In this document: piece after piece, positions 10,895 to 21,226 of the stretch
How positions within the stretch are numbered: position 1 is the stretch's first letter
How the letters are laid out: each line of letters starts with the position of its first letter
Assembly: GCA_930367205.1 (NCBI GenBank)
Contig: OV884012.1
Coordinates: 50,303,239-50,367,238 of the forward strand
Direction of reading: 5' to 3'
Length of the DNA: 64,000 bases
Source of the DNA: Acanthosoma haemorrhoidale
Lineage: Eukaryota > Arthropoda > Insecta > Hemiptera > Acanthosomatidae
The notes under the pieces: model-generated
What the model was told of the DNA's origin: nothing
Databases searched by the model: none
The model's input: the letters and a program-made list of their open reading frames with translations, nothing else
Translations under genes and position numbers: made by a program

Positions 10895-11185
10895 TGAGCC
10901 GGACCTCGTGTGGGGTTAATTAGAAGTATATCACACACCTGGTGCTGATGTTAATTGCACCCCGTCAGCACTGCCCTGCTCCCTTGCTGATAAGGCGCAA
11001 TTAAAACTAAACACCGCTAAATCAAAATTATGTGAGCGTAAATATGCGCGGGCTGAGAGAAATCGGGGTAGATATAATCAGCTTTTGGGAGGCTCATCTC
11101 AGGCCCTCTCTCTTATTTCTGACATTTATTGGCCGTATCAATCACAGCTGTTATCGAAATATGCCATGATATTTATCAGAGAATA
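10895..11185. promoter_or_regulatory. Candidate enhancer-like island
   Basis: A GC-richer, ORF-free island with dense transcription-factor-type cores: GGTTAATTAG (about 10914), CACACCTG (about 10933), TTAATTGC (about 10951), CTGATAAGG (about 10987), GCAATTAAAAC, and a block near 11125-11150 with TTTATTGGCC, TATCAATCA and an E-box CAGCTG (11145-11150). This clustering is typical of insect developmental enhancers and conserved non-coding elements. The motifs are seen; regulatory function and target gene are inference. Confidence 0.35.
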
Positions 11186-11189
11186 TAAA

Positions 11190-12465
11190 TAACGAAATTA
11201 AGGTGAATGCCGAATTAATCAATTCATAAAATCAATCTTCTCCTGGTAGTTTTTCACAGTATTTTTGATTGAAACTTGGTATTATTATTTATATACAATC
11301 GAGGAATACATTATATTAGGCATTATGATTTACTGAATGTTCACTTTAAATAGCTTGTACAGGTCAGACGCATGTGTAGAGCTCAGTCGCAGACTACAGT
11401 TGTTTAAGGTATGTAATAATCCAAAGATAAAACTATGCCTTATGGTTTCTAACGTTGTTATTGATTAATTTGTGTGTGTGATATATTTTTAGTTACCTTA
11501 TTTTATTTTATTCATATTTATGACTATTATTTACTATAGCAGGGATATTTATTTCTAACAAGCATACTATTTAAAAAATCATCAACTTGCCATTCCTTAT
11601 TCACTTAAATAAACCAGAGTTAATTACTAAAATCACTTATGCTTAAGATAAAAAATATTTTCAGTCCGCTTACTAGTGTAGTACTAAATATACTTTAATT
11701 CGGTAAAGAATATAATTACCTCCGCTGATATCAATTCCCCAGGCAACGTAAGTGAACAAAAAGTAAATTATTTACACTAAGTTGAATTCTGAAGTGAACT
11801 AAACCCTAACAGGTGTAAGAAAAAGAAAAAGGAAAAGAATTATTTATTTAGAAAAGTTTGCCACTTCGACGGCAGAGTTGAACTTTCCATCTATGAGTCT
11901 GACTAGAAGGAACTGGATTAAGAAGTTAGACGAAGTAATCCTGTAAGGGAAAAGGAGAGAAACCAGAAACATACCAGGTTTTAACTCATTGCTACATCCC
12001 TTAATCTCGTTGTATACTAAGTACTATTTGTTCTTTTGTTTCAAATAAATCTACCCTTGACGTATAGTGCACTCGTTTTAGTTCTATGCTCATAAGGAAC
12101 GTTTCCCAGATGCGAAAAAGAAGATAGTTTTGATTTTTAGTTAAAAAAACATCAACAACTCATAAGTGGCATGCAAATTTAGAACGTTTATCCGTATTTT
12201 ATAGACTTAGATTCTCCTACTTCTGCATAAGCTTATTTTTTAATTGATTTACGTTTCATTAGTGTAACCTGTATTTTATAGTTTTAATTTTATGTCAGGT
12301 GATACCTGTAAGCATGGAACCACACAATCAAGATGGGATACAAAGCAAGCAGACTGAGTCAAGTTCGAGACAACATCTTTCCTCCATACATCTTCCAAGA
12401 TTTTGCATATCGTCTCAATAATTGTATATGCAGCAGAAAAATATAACCATAGTCGTGACAGTTTA
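11190..12465. other. AT-rich stretch, nothing recognised
   Basis: No ORF, RNA gene or repeat family of this window was recognised up to the family 3 insertion at 12.47 kb. Confidence 0.5.
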
Positions 12466-12468
12466 ATT

Positions 12469-12590
12469 CCCTCACACCACCTTCAAGCAGGTACTCCTAG
12501 TACAAGGATCCGCTCAACCCAAATATTCCTTTATTTTTCCCTCATCCTTAATCTTATGATTAGAGAGCTAAGACAAAAAAAAAAAAAATA
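12469..12590 (+). mobile_element. Family 3 non-LTR 3'-end fragment
   Basis: Shares CTCACACCACCTTCAAGCAG and a following block with the copy at 13.05-13.28 kb, and ends GAGAGCTAAGAC followed by a run of 13 A. This is a 5'-truncated, polyadenylated copy. The flanks show only a weak possible duplication (ACAGTTTAA / ACAGTGTTTAAA). It lies directly upstream of a family 2 RT fragment. Confidence 0.72.
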
Positions 12591-12639
12591 CAGTGTTTAA
12601 ACATTTACCGAATAGCACAAAGAATTACTTCCTCCAGCT

Positions 12640-12926
12640 CTGCTGTACGGTGCCCCGCTATTTACCCACTTGACTGACAATACAGCCTCCAACATTTCCA
12701 GAATCAGATCATGCGATAAGTGGTCAGACATACCTCTCTCGAGAGGTTGAAGAACGCTGACCTACAACCGTAGCTTGGTGTGCCGTCGGTGGGTGAGCTC
12801 ATCCGCCGGAGACACATCAATTTTTTTGACTCGTTGCAGCACCTAAACAACCCAGTGTTTAACACTATGACCCCACCAACCCTCCCGCATCGATGGCAGC
12901 ATACTGTCGGGGAAAAATTAGGATAA
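12640..12926 (+). pseudogene. C-terminal fragment of a second Jockey-like reverse transcriptase ORF
   Basis: The frame ending at the TAA 12924-12926 reads LGVPSVGELIRRRHINFFDS, followed by LQHLNNPVFN and LPHRWQHTVG. This is the pattern seen after the RT domain in Jockey-clade ORF2 (R-N-x-x-L-H-x-D-L-x-V-P, then E-x-I-R, then H-x-N). An in-frame TAG at 12771-12773 breaks it just before LGVPS. Upstream, LLYGAP corresponds to the YG-x-x-x-W segment but needs at least one frameshift to join. It differs clearly from family 1 in this region, so it is another family. The RT core is absent. Confidence 0.7.
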
Positions 12927-13046
12927 GAATTAGTATGTAAGTTTGATCAAGACGGTGAGCCCCATCACTTTTATTAGTCAGTTCAGCACAGCCACGTATA
13001 ATGTATATCATTATACTTGTTTATTCATTATATAATTTTTATAAAT

Positions 13047-13285
13047 CAGACTAACTACGACTGCACTACATGCCTAGAGAAGACCCTAGGCCCAGCTCCC
13101 AGTGGACTCTCACCACTGTACCGTAACAATCAACCTCCACCGAGGATTCCCACACTCCTACTCCTCTCACACCACCTTCAAGCAGGTCCTCCTAGTACAA
13201 GGATCCGATCACCCTAAATATCTTATATTTCTCTCTCATCCTAAAATTCTAACTAGAGAGCTTAGAAAAAAATAAAATAAAAATA
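13047..13285 (+). mobile_element. Family 3 insertion nested in the family 2 3' UTR
   Basis: Begins near TCAGACTAACTACG and ends at GAGAGCTTAG followed by an A-rich tail with interspersed T. It separates two parts of the family 2 UTR that are contiguous at 21.07-21.09 kb. The target duplication is short or eroded (ATAAA on each side at best). The frame across it contains PLYRNNQPPPRIPTLLL, probably the end of the family 3 ORF, but it is too short to classify. Confidence 0.75.
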
Positions 13286-13589
13286 AAGTAACAAAACCTG
13301 TATATATGCAGGAAATACAAAAATAATTTGCAAATAGATTCGCCTTAGGGTCTATAATTATATAATCTGTGAATTTAAAGGGGCTATGAAAAAAATAAAA
13401 TCAATATTGAACTACCTTTTTTTATTATTTGTGGGCGTTTCTTTCGATTTTGTTTTACAAGTGTTTCCCAAGTAATTATAAGAGGAGAAATATAAGTGAT
13501 TAATCGTTCTGACCGTCCTAATGCTGAAACCCGGAGAAAATTGCTACTTCATAATGAAAAAAAAAAAGGATCGGAATTAATGGCTAAGT

Positions 13590-13830
13590 GAGGGGTGCTA
13601 ACAGAGGACTGGCTAGATCGGCCATGAAGCAGACCCTGGGTCAGAGGGTATAGCCGCCTAATGGCCGTAAGTAAGAAGGGAGTAATCTGGGGACTTAGCC
13701 CCCCCTCCCCCCCCCCAGCCTCCAATTAGCCAACCGGCCAGCTCATTAATCTGCTCTTCTTGTTCTAGCCACAAAGTAGTCTGCTCTTCGACCCATCCGA
13801 TGGAAAGAGATCTCTTCATCTCAACAAATC
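13590..13830. promoter_or_regulatory. Candidate regulatory island with a C-tract
   Basis: A GC-richer ORF-free block with CCTAATGGCC, CCAATTAGCC and CTCATTAATC homeodomain-type cores, and a C-rich tract at 13699-13719. It resembles the other islands in the window. The motifs are seen; the function is inferred. Confidence 0.27.
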
Positions 13831-15714
13831 CAAGCCTCCTTCAGTGGGTTTCATATAACTTTACCCAATGTATCTAATATCAGAACCAAATAACCAATTT
13901 TTACACAGGATTTTACAAATAGTTGAAAGAGTACCTATTTTTTGTAGTTAGGTACCCATAACTTCACATACAACATTCAAAAATCAACAGTGTGAGGAAA
14001 TGGAGCAAACGCAAACCAAAATGTCGGTAAGTCGTACGTTACTGTTCATATTATTGGAATACTTTGGACATGATTGCTGAAAAAATAACTCTTTGAAGTC
14101 AGTTACAATTTAAAAAAAAAAAATATCAGAAAACCCCCAGAATATGTTGTTGATCGTCATTCATACTGATGCCTCGTAATTAAAAAAAGAAATAAGTGAT
14201 AGTAAAACAATCTGTCAAGGGCTTGGCTTGCAGAAACACTAGAAGTCTTTCATTTATTTCTACATTCAGGGATTGAGTTCAACTAGTATCAGGCTATATA
14301 CATTATACTTGTTTTTCCGAGTTTTTTGCAACCTAGGCAACGTTCAGAGAAAATTGGATTGGGTTTGTAGAGTAGGTAAGATTCCAGTCTGCGAGTATCC
14401 AAGCATATGATAAAATATTATTTTTATTTTATTGTTTCACTCAAATATAATTTAAAAAAAGACAATATTTTTTGATCCCCTTTTGTTGGCTCATTTTATT
14501 GAATGAGTTGAAGAATCAAAAAAAAGTTGGATTATTGACATGTATACATTTAAAATATTACACGATTTTAGGAATTGTTAGCTTTTTACCTCTTATATGC
14601 AATAATGAGGTACTTTTTTTACACATACAATGATCAATGTTTCATTGAAATGATCTAATTATTATTTTATGCATCGTTTACCACATGGTAATCATTTTTA
14701 GCGTTTAATGCTGCCTTCGTGCGTTAAATACACGGGGTTTGTGGGTAGACACCTAATAGTTAATTTCCCTTTCAATTCTTTGAAAAATGACTCAGAAACA
14801 GCTTTCCATCGCAGCTATGGTTAATAAATTAAGGCACCTTGCAAGATATATTCACATCCCAAAATTGTATAATAATACTTACTTTACACGTATAATAAAA
14901 CCAGAAAATGCCTTCAACTTATTAATCTCATTTTATCAATTTATTAATCTTAATGTTTTCCCTGTGGTTACTAGAGTAATTTTATATTATTCTAATTAAA
15001 GTTTCTTAAAAGGTTCTATTTAATAATTTAACTCCTTTCCCAGGTAAAAACTTCCAGATGGGATTGTTGAAACTAATTTATACCACTTTTAGCAACTATT
15101 AATGTAACGCGTCGTATAAAAATAAGATGGGAAGCATTGGCTCTATAAAATTATGCCCCAGGTCGATAGCGGCAAGAGAAGAGAAGAGAGAGTGAAAGAA
15201 AAAAAAAATGGGAAATCAGCTCTGTAGAAAACCTCTCAAGGGTTTTCATTAGAGATGGGACCGTCAAAGGAACGTCTTAGGTGTAATAAAGCGCAAGTAT
15301 GGCGTTTTAGGCTTCGCCCTTCTTTAGAAATATTTAATATTATTCACTACAGTTTATTATTTTGTAAAAAAAAATAATAATTATGTAATTAATATACTTT
15401 AATAGCAATGTTTAGATTAATTTACGATTGACCGCTAGTATCCTACCAGACTAAGCTAATTATTTACTCAATAATATTTGTAAAATTAATCGAAAAAGGA
15501 TGATTCAATTTCAGTTATATTACTGTGACGGTGAAGTATTAACACAATGAAACTAATCGAAGAGAGTTGGCAACAATTTCCATACGGGCTTTGATAGTTG
15601 ATTCATGAAGATTGAATATTTTTTAACAATAAACAATGGTTAGGACTAAATCTCGCATGAAAAAAATTAAAGGTTTTCTTGTCATTTAATAAACATTAAT
15701 AATAAACAATATAT
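13831..15714. other. AT-rich stretch, nothing recognised
   Basis: No credible ORF. The 70-codon frame at 14787-14999 has no domain. A purine-rich patch lies near 15170-15210. No family 1-3 sequence seen. Confidence 0.5.
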
Positions 15715-15862
15715 GAGGCGTTTAGTTCCAAAACCAGCTGGATCCGTATTATGAATTCAACAGGAGACATAAAAAAAAAAAAACACAATTCAGGCATTTG
15801 AATTTTGGTAAATGGTAAAAATTCTAAAAATGGATCTAGATGGTTTTGAAACTAAACGCCTC
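15715..15862. mobile_element. MITE with GAGGCGTTTAGTT termini, 148 bp
   Basis: Starts GAGGCGTTTAGTTCCAAAAC and ends with the near-exact inverse (GTTTTGAAACTAAACGCCTC), giving imperfect terminal inverted repeats of about 30 bp. The flanks read TAT on the left and GTA on the right, compatible with a TA duplication and one more terminal base (T/C). The interior is AT-rich and non-coding with a run of 13 A. Non-autonomous; a TA target would fit the Tc1/mariner superfamily, but the transposase source is unknown. Confidence 0.82.
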
Positions 15863-17224
15863 GTATTTAGTTAGATATGTAAACTTCATTCATTTCAATC
15901 AGTCATCGGCGTCACGAAAACTGTTGATTTTTATTTAAGATTAGTTAGCTACTTTGTTTTTGTACGTTTTTATTCATTTATAAGATTTTGATAACCCTAA
16001 GAAATGTTTATAATAAGTTTTATAACTTATGGTTCAAAACTAAACTACAAATCAATTAAAATTCATTTCACAGGTGGGATAGGCCATAGTAAATATGTTT
16101 TTATTTTATCTTTAATTGATATTTCAACAATATTATCTACCTAATATATACAACATGGATTTAGCGTTTTATTTTATTTTTTTTATAAATTATCTGCCTA
16201 ACATCCTGGAATTATTAATTATGAAATTATTAAGAACGCCTGGAAGCTGATACAAGGTCCCGCTAAGTGGCAAGTAAGTCGGAGTTTTGAATGTGTTTGT
16301 CTCCTATCCAGTGTGTGATGACATGGTTTTTATACGAGTGGTGTATAGTAAGTGCCCTTATGCAGGTGGTGGTAGTAGGAAGTTGTGGCGCCCTTAAAAT
16401 TCAGGAGTGCCTCAGGTAAGTTTTGCCCAGATGTCACCCCTATTAGGTGACAAGTGCTGGTTACTTGCCCGGCCCGCGACAGGGTACGAGTTGCGAACTT
16501 GTCTCAGGCAAGTTACGTCGGAGGTCCTGTAGGACTCCGCTACCTGACAAACTGCCTCTCATCTTGTCGATAATCATTCCAGAGGTCCGGGATAGGGGGT
16601 AGTGCGCCTGCTAGGTCAGGGAAGGGGTTTTTTTTTGTTTGGCCTTGTTACATTTTCATGGATCGTCTAAAAAATCATTACTTACTACGATACTCAGAAC
16701 TAAGTTATAACATTTCATTACTTCACTCAAGATGTTATAGGTTGAGTCAACATTTATGATTAACATACTTTCTCAATATTAAAAATATCACACTAAACTA
16801 AAAAATATACTAGTAAAAATATCTCACAGTTGGATGTGGAAAGAGAAGCACTTTATTTCAAAATAAAGAAAATTCGTTGATATAACCTAAAGTATAAACA
16901 CTTTGGAAAAATCAAATATAAATAAATAAAAATGTAGGATGCTAATGTAGCATGTGAATTAGCTTAAAATGTGATGGTTGGCTTGGTCTTAAATAACATG
17001 TTCAGAAGATATTGCTTTTTACGGTTGGTCCCAAATTCTTCGAAAAATCAGGTAATTTTCTTCGGAATCATGCAGCGAGTGTTAAACCAACTGTACTGTG
17101 CAACATTTTTTTGTTGGCAAAAATCCACGCACTTATAAGTAGATCACGAAGTTTTTAGCTAGCTCGGGGTCACCTGTTTTATATTTCATTAATTCGTACC
17201 ATTAAAAGATCTCAAACTTACAAT
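15863..17224. other. Non-coding stretch with a GC-rich block at 16230-16630
   Basis: The GC-rich block has no long ORF, contains repeated short words (AAGTGG, GTAAGT, CAGGTAAG, CAGGCAAGT) and ends in GGGAAGGGG plus nine T. It could be an unidentified repeat on the minus strand or a regulatory island. The rest is AT-rich and featureless. Confidence 0.4.
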
Positions 17225-17225
17225 T

Positions 17226-17454
17226 GAGGTGTTTAGTTTCAATCCGTCAATTTTCAGAAAATTCATTCCAAAGACAAGAAACAAAATCATTCCAGGCATT
17301 CAGGTTTTTGGTGCTTTAGGATGAACCGGGACCCATGATTTATTAAAGATAGGTTTCATCAATATTTTAATTTTTATGTAAGTTAGCGTTGTTTTGTTGC
17401 TTTCCTGAAACATTTATGGAGATGGATCGAGCTGGTTTTGAAACTAAACGCCTC
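17226..17454. mobile_element. Second copy of the GAGGCGTTTAGTT MITE, about 229 bp
   Basis: Left end GAGGTGTTTAGTTTCAA, right end GGTTTTGAAACTAAACGCCTC. The right terminal repeat is almost the same as in the 148-bp copy at 15.7 kb. The interior is longer and includes CCTGAAACATTTATGGAGATGG. Non-coding. Its right part is also found at 18.7 kb together with flanking DNA. Confidence 0.78.
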
Positions 17455-17487
17455 AAATATTTAAAATTAACAGGACAATCTTTTTAA
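17335..17487 (+). repeat. Source or partner segment of a 150-bp segmental duplication
   Basis: Matches 18678-18831 over its whole length, including the MITE right half and about 30 bp of flank beyond the MITE terminus (ATATTTAAAATTAACAGGAC in both). Because the match crosses the element boundary, this is a local duplication and not an independent insertion. Confidence 0.8.
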
Positions 17488-18677
17488 AACAGAACATATA
17501 TATACAAAAATTTTTTGTATTTTGAGTAAAATTAAACGCCATATAAAATCGATCCTACGCTTTCTAACGATTTATATGAAAAGGAATCATTTTATAAATA
17601 ATGGCTCTATATCTTCTAATACATAGGATCGTTTACTTTTAAATTTGCTAAAAGCAGAATTATAGGTCTCATACAATTATCTTGTACTTACTAACAACAT
17701 ATTATGTGAATCACAAATTTAAAATTTATTACTTACAAACGAAATTTCACTGTTCTGATACACTGATCCTTACACACATTAATTGACAATAAACTGTAGA
17801 GAGCCTTTCGGTCAAGTGTGTAACACAATGTACAGTTGACTTTCCCCTGGCGAAATTTCGTCATCGAAATTATTTTTATAACGCTGATACCTAAATAGTT
17901 GATAGGATATCGATTTCCTGCAAGACAACTACTTGTTAAGCGACAGTTTGTTCACGCAACAAGTGCCACTTCTTTCGTGGTAACGAGCGTCACAAAAAAA
18001 CGTCAAGTGTAAAAGCCAACGACCCGTCACGTTTCATACGTACAGAAAAAAAAGCTCTTTAATCAGTATTATTATTTTTATTATTGTTAACCACTGACAT
18101 TAAGTACGAAATCGTCTCTAAGGATGCCTTTGAAATGAAAATACTATCGTAAACATCGTAAGTCGGAAAAATACCTACTGTTTGTTTGTATATAAAAACA
18201 AAAATCCTACACTCTGGGCCCTTGTTTTTAATTGATTTAGCAAGCTTTTAAACTTAAAATTATGAATGCATTATTGATCAAACCAATTTAAAATTCACTA
18301 TAGGTGTATTACATTCTTGAAGACAACTCAACATATTTAACATCATTAGATCATCAGCTATTTATTTATTTCATTAATTTGTGTCGTTCTTTTTATTTTT
18401 TCTCTTCTCATTATATCGAATCTTTTAAAATGATAATTTTAATATCAATAATTATTTATTCTTTGAGTCTTGGCAGTGTTTAGTTCAGTTCATTTCCACG
18501 TTCCATTTTACACCCGTTGCTCATTAATTCAGTGCACCTTGGTGCAACATATCATTTAAGCGAGAACTCGTATTGTCATAGGCGATTCTTAGGGCAGTGA
18601 TTGAGAATAGGTAACATTCAGTCCAAGTTAGGCCCTGCGGAGAATATAAATCTAATTTGTAAAGCATCAATCAACGC

Positions 18678-18831
18678 ATTATTGATTAAAGATAGGTTTA
18701 ATCAACAATATTTTAGTTTTTATGTAATTTAGGGTTGTTTTGTGGCTTTCCTGAAACATTTATGGAGATGGATATATCTGGTTTTAAAACTAAACCCCTC
18801 AAATATTTAAAATTAACAGGACAATCTTTAT
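18678..18831 (+). repeat. Duplicate of 17335-17487 (MITE right half plus flank)
   Basis: Contains AAAGATAGGTTTAATCAA, CCTGAAACATTTATGGAGATGG in two overlapping words, the MITE right terminus with a changed base (CCCCTC for CGCCTC), and the same flank. The MITE left half is missing. Confidence 0.8.
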
Positions 18832-20240
18832 AAACATTATAAACAATTTAAATATAAAACATTACAAAATAAACATTATAAGATTTTTTTAAAATAAAAA
18901 ATGTGGAGTGTCGAAACCTATCTATGTTTCTCACATGTCAACAGAAACGATGCTAGTTATGCCTAATTGAACATAATATGAGCATTTAGCGGTCTTTAGA
19001 ACGAAAAACAAAACTGCTGTTTAAAAGTTGCCTGTGTTGAGTGGAAAAGGAAGGTATCCGGGATAAACTGAAGATTTCCCGACAGTTCCCTGCTCGAGGC
19101 TCCTGTCTCGGTAACTAGCCGTGAAGCTTATCCCAACTGAAGCCCTTCCTCCGAGTCCTACTCGCCCTTTGAAATAAACTGTTTCTGTTTTTTTTAACAG
19201 CTCTTTTTCTGCATAGTCTAAAAACTACAAGTACAAGCTCATAAAGTTGTGGATAAAGGGAGTCCTAAAAACGGAAGTAAAATCTTGTGAAAGCTAAATT
19301 TGAGAAATATCATGAAAGGTGAAGTTAAATCTGTATGGAATCTGAAACTGCAACAAAAGTAATGTCTCAAGGCTGTCGGTAGTATCGTGAAAGGTTTTGT
19401 TGTTTAGTTCTGTCTTCCGGACAAGGAGTATAACTGCGATCTGTTTAAGGTAGTCTGCCTAACCGATGGCTCACACGGTCTCTAGCAACTCGGCATTTTA
19501 CTAATCTATATTTTATATCAGTACTTGAAAGTTGTCATTCTGTGTTATTAGTCAAAAGAATTTTGTTTTTACTATAATGAGTAGTTATTTCTTATGTTCC
19601 GGCTTATATCATATGTCCTATGTTATGACATTATAAGATAAATCATCCAGTGCTACGGGATATACAAACTTGGCAAGTTGTACTGTTTACTAATATAATA
19701 AAAGCATCTCATGGTTTTAAATTAAGCAATTCAATTAAGAGTTTTGATAATACTTCCTCTGTTAATTAGTTGACTGCCCTACCTAGTAGCAGTGATTTAC
19801 GGTTGAGAAATATAATTTTTCCATTGGAACCACGAATTATCGGAAGCTATATAAATATCATATATAGTTAAACCGATCATATTTTTCCTTACTTTATACC
19901 AGCCCATTAAGGGAACGAGATCCTTTGAAAGTTAATTTTTATTTAAAATAATGACTTAAAGTTGCATTGACTTCGGTGAGGGACAGTATGAGACCTGGGT
20001 TTGTCAATTTGCGAACCCGAATGTCTCACACAGTATTTAAGATCTGGAAATCGTTTTAATATTCCAGTATTCATTAATTAATTTCTATTGAAAGCCATAT
20101 GCATATTTTTGTGCGTTAGACCCAATAAGTAAGGTGTTTAAACGACATTCATATATATATATAATAAGATATACTGGACTTTTGATTTTCGAAAAATTAA
20201 ATTTTACCATCTGTAATTTTAATTTCCATTAAAATAAAAT
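18832..20240. other. Non-coding stretch, small GC-richer patch at 19020-19170
   Basis: The patch has short palindromic GC words and no ORF. The rest is AT-rich. No repeat family recognised. Confidence 0.45.
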
Positions 20241-20246
20241 TCTGAA

Positions 20247-20270
20247 CACGTGACCTCTCCTTTGGCCAAT
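20247..20270 (+). promoter_or_regulatory. Possible promoter block: CACGTG E-box and CCAAT
   Basis: CACGTGAC at 20247 is a perfect palindromic E-box with the flank preferred by USF/MiT-type bHLH factors. A CCAAT box follows at 20266-20270, and an inverted pair (ATTGG 20383, CCAAT 20393) lies near the possible start codon. The candidate first exon begins about 130 bp downstream. Suggestive only. Confidence 0.3.
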
Positions 20271-20395
20271 AAGAGTGAGCCAAGTGGCGTTGAAGAGGAA
20301 CAGTTTAGTTTACGCCTAGTCCTAAATGAGGGTGGTGCTCCCGTTATAGTGATCGGTTATTATTATAAGTTATTAAAGAATCATTGGACACACCA

Positions 20396-20425
20396 ATGAC
20401 CAGAAAAAAGAAAATTAGAAACGAG
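20396..20425 (+). CDS. Candidate 10-codon first coding exon, unknown gene
   Basis: ATG at 20396 opens ten codons (MTRKKKIRNE) that end exactly at GAG|GTATGT, a good splice donor, leaving phase 0. A CACGTG plus CCAAT block lies 130-150 bp upstream, the order expected of a short 5' exon of a housekeeping-type gene. The basic N-terminus would suit a nuclear or nucleolar protein, but ten residues identify nothing. No downstream exon was recognised, and one donor with one ATG can occur by chance. Confidence 0.22.
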
Positions 20426-20429
20426 GTAT

Positions 20430-20850
20430 GTTACAATATATATATTTATTAGAAGTGATTTTATGTTAAGGGAGTAACGTTTCAGTTAAACCCTCCTGTG
20501 TTTATCATAAGTACTTTAGGGGTAATCATTACGCATTTTGGGGATACCTATTTATTAGAAAGGGGCCGCGTGCGATTAATTGGCATTTTGGCCAGAAAAT
20601 TGTTGTTTATTTTAGAGTGTTTCCAGACATCATAAGTGTTTTATATTCCCCATTTAATATTCACTTACTTGCTTCCGAAAACCTTTCTATCCAACAATTA
20701 CTCCAGGTAGGAGATTACCGTAGAACGTTAAATGCTATGGTAGTCGAATTAATTTTATAATATATCATTTTTTTATTGTTCCAACGTTTAATATCATATT
20801 GAAAAGCTGCTCTTAAATCTAGCACTCCTACATAAAAAGTTAAGTGTTTC
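20430..20850. other. AT-rich stretch between the candidate exon and a family 2 copy
   Basis: Nothing recognised except a GC-richer patch near 20560-20600. The 97-codon minus-strand frame 20715-21008 overlaps the family 2 insertion and is chance. Confidence 0.5.
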
Positions 20851-20863
20851 TTAGTGGATAAAT

Positions 20864-21215
20864 TGATTTGATTCAATAATTGATTCAATAACACTATGAC
20901 CCCACTACCCCTCCCGCATCGATGGCAACAGACTGTCGGGGAAAAATTAGGATAAGAATTAGAATGTAAATTAGTTTTAAGGTTGATCAAAAAGGTGAGC
21001 TCCATCACCTATTATTAGTCAGTTTAGTCCAGTCACGTATAATGTATATCATTATACGTGTGTATTCATTATATAATTTCTATAAAATAACAAAACCTGT
21101 ATATAATGTAGTGATGCTACAGGAAATACAAAATAAATTGTAAATAGATTCACCTAAGGATCTATAATTCTATATAATTATCTAGAAATTTAAAGGGGCT
21201 ATGGAGAAAAAAAAA
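20864..21215 (+). mobile_element. Family 2 5'-truncated insertion with 11-bp TSD
   Basis: Homology to the 12.6-13.4 kb copy begins at AACACTATGACCCC (about 20888) and covers the end of ORF2 (stop TAA 20953-20955), the whole 3' UTR and a terminal poly(A) after GGGGCTATGGAG. It is bounded by AGTGGATAAAT at 20853-20863 and 21216-21226, a perfect 11-bp target-site duplication. Between the left duplication and the homologous part lie about 24 bp of filler containing TTGATTCAATAA twice in tandem. This copy gives the uninterrupted 3' UTR of the family. Confidence 0.88.
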
Positions 21216-21226
21216 AGTGGATAAAT

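Larger units (their letters stand above)
12600..13405 (+). mobile_element. Family 2 Jockey-like element, RT C-terminus and 3' UTR, split by family 3
   Basis: Includes the C-terminal end of an ORF2 (to the TAA at 12924-12926) and a 3' UTR with GACGGTGAGCCCCATCAC and a TATAATGTATATCATTATAC dyad. It is interrupted at about 13046 by a family 3 copy and resumes at about 13286 with AACAAAACCTGTATAT, finishing at GGGGCTATGAAAAAAATAAAA. The uninterrupted arrangement is seen in the copy at 20.86-21.22 kb, which proves the split. The 5' end is truncated or decayed near 12600. Confidence 0.78.
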
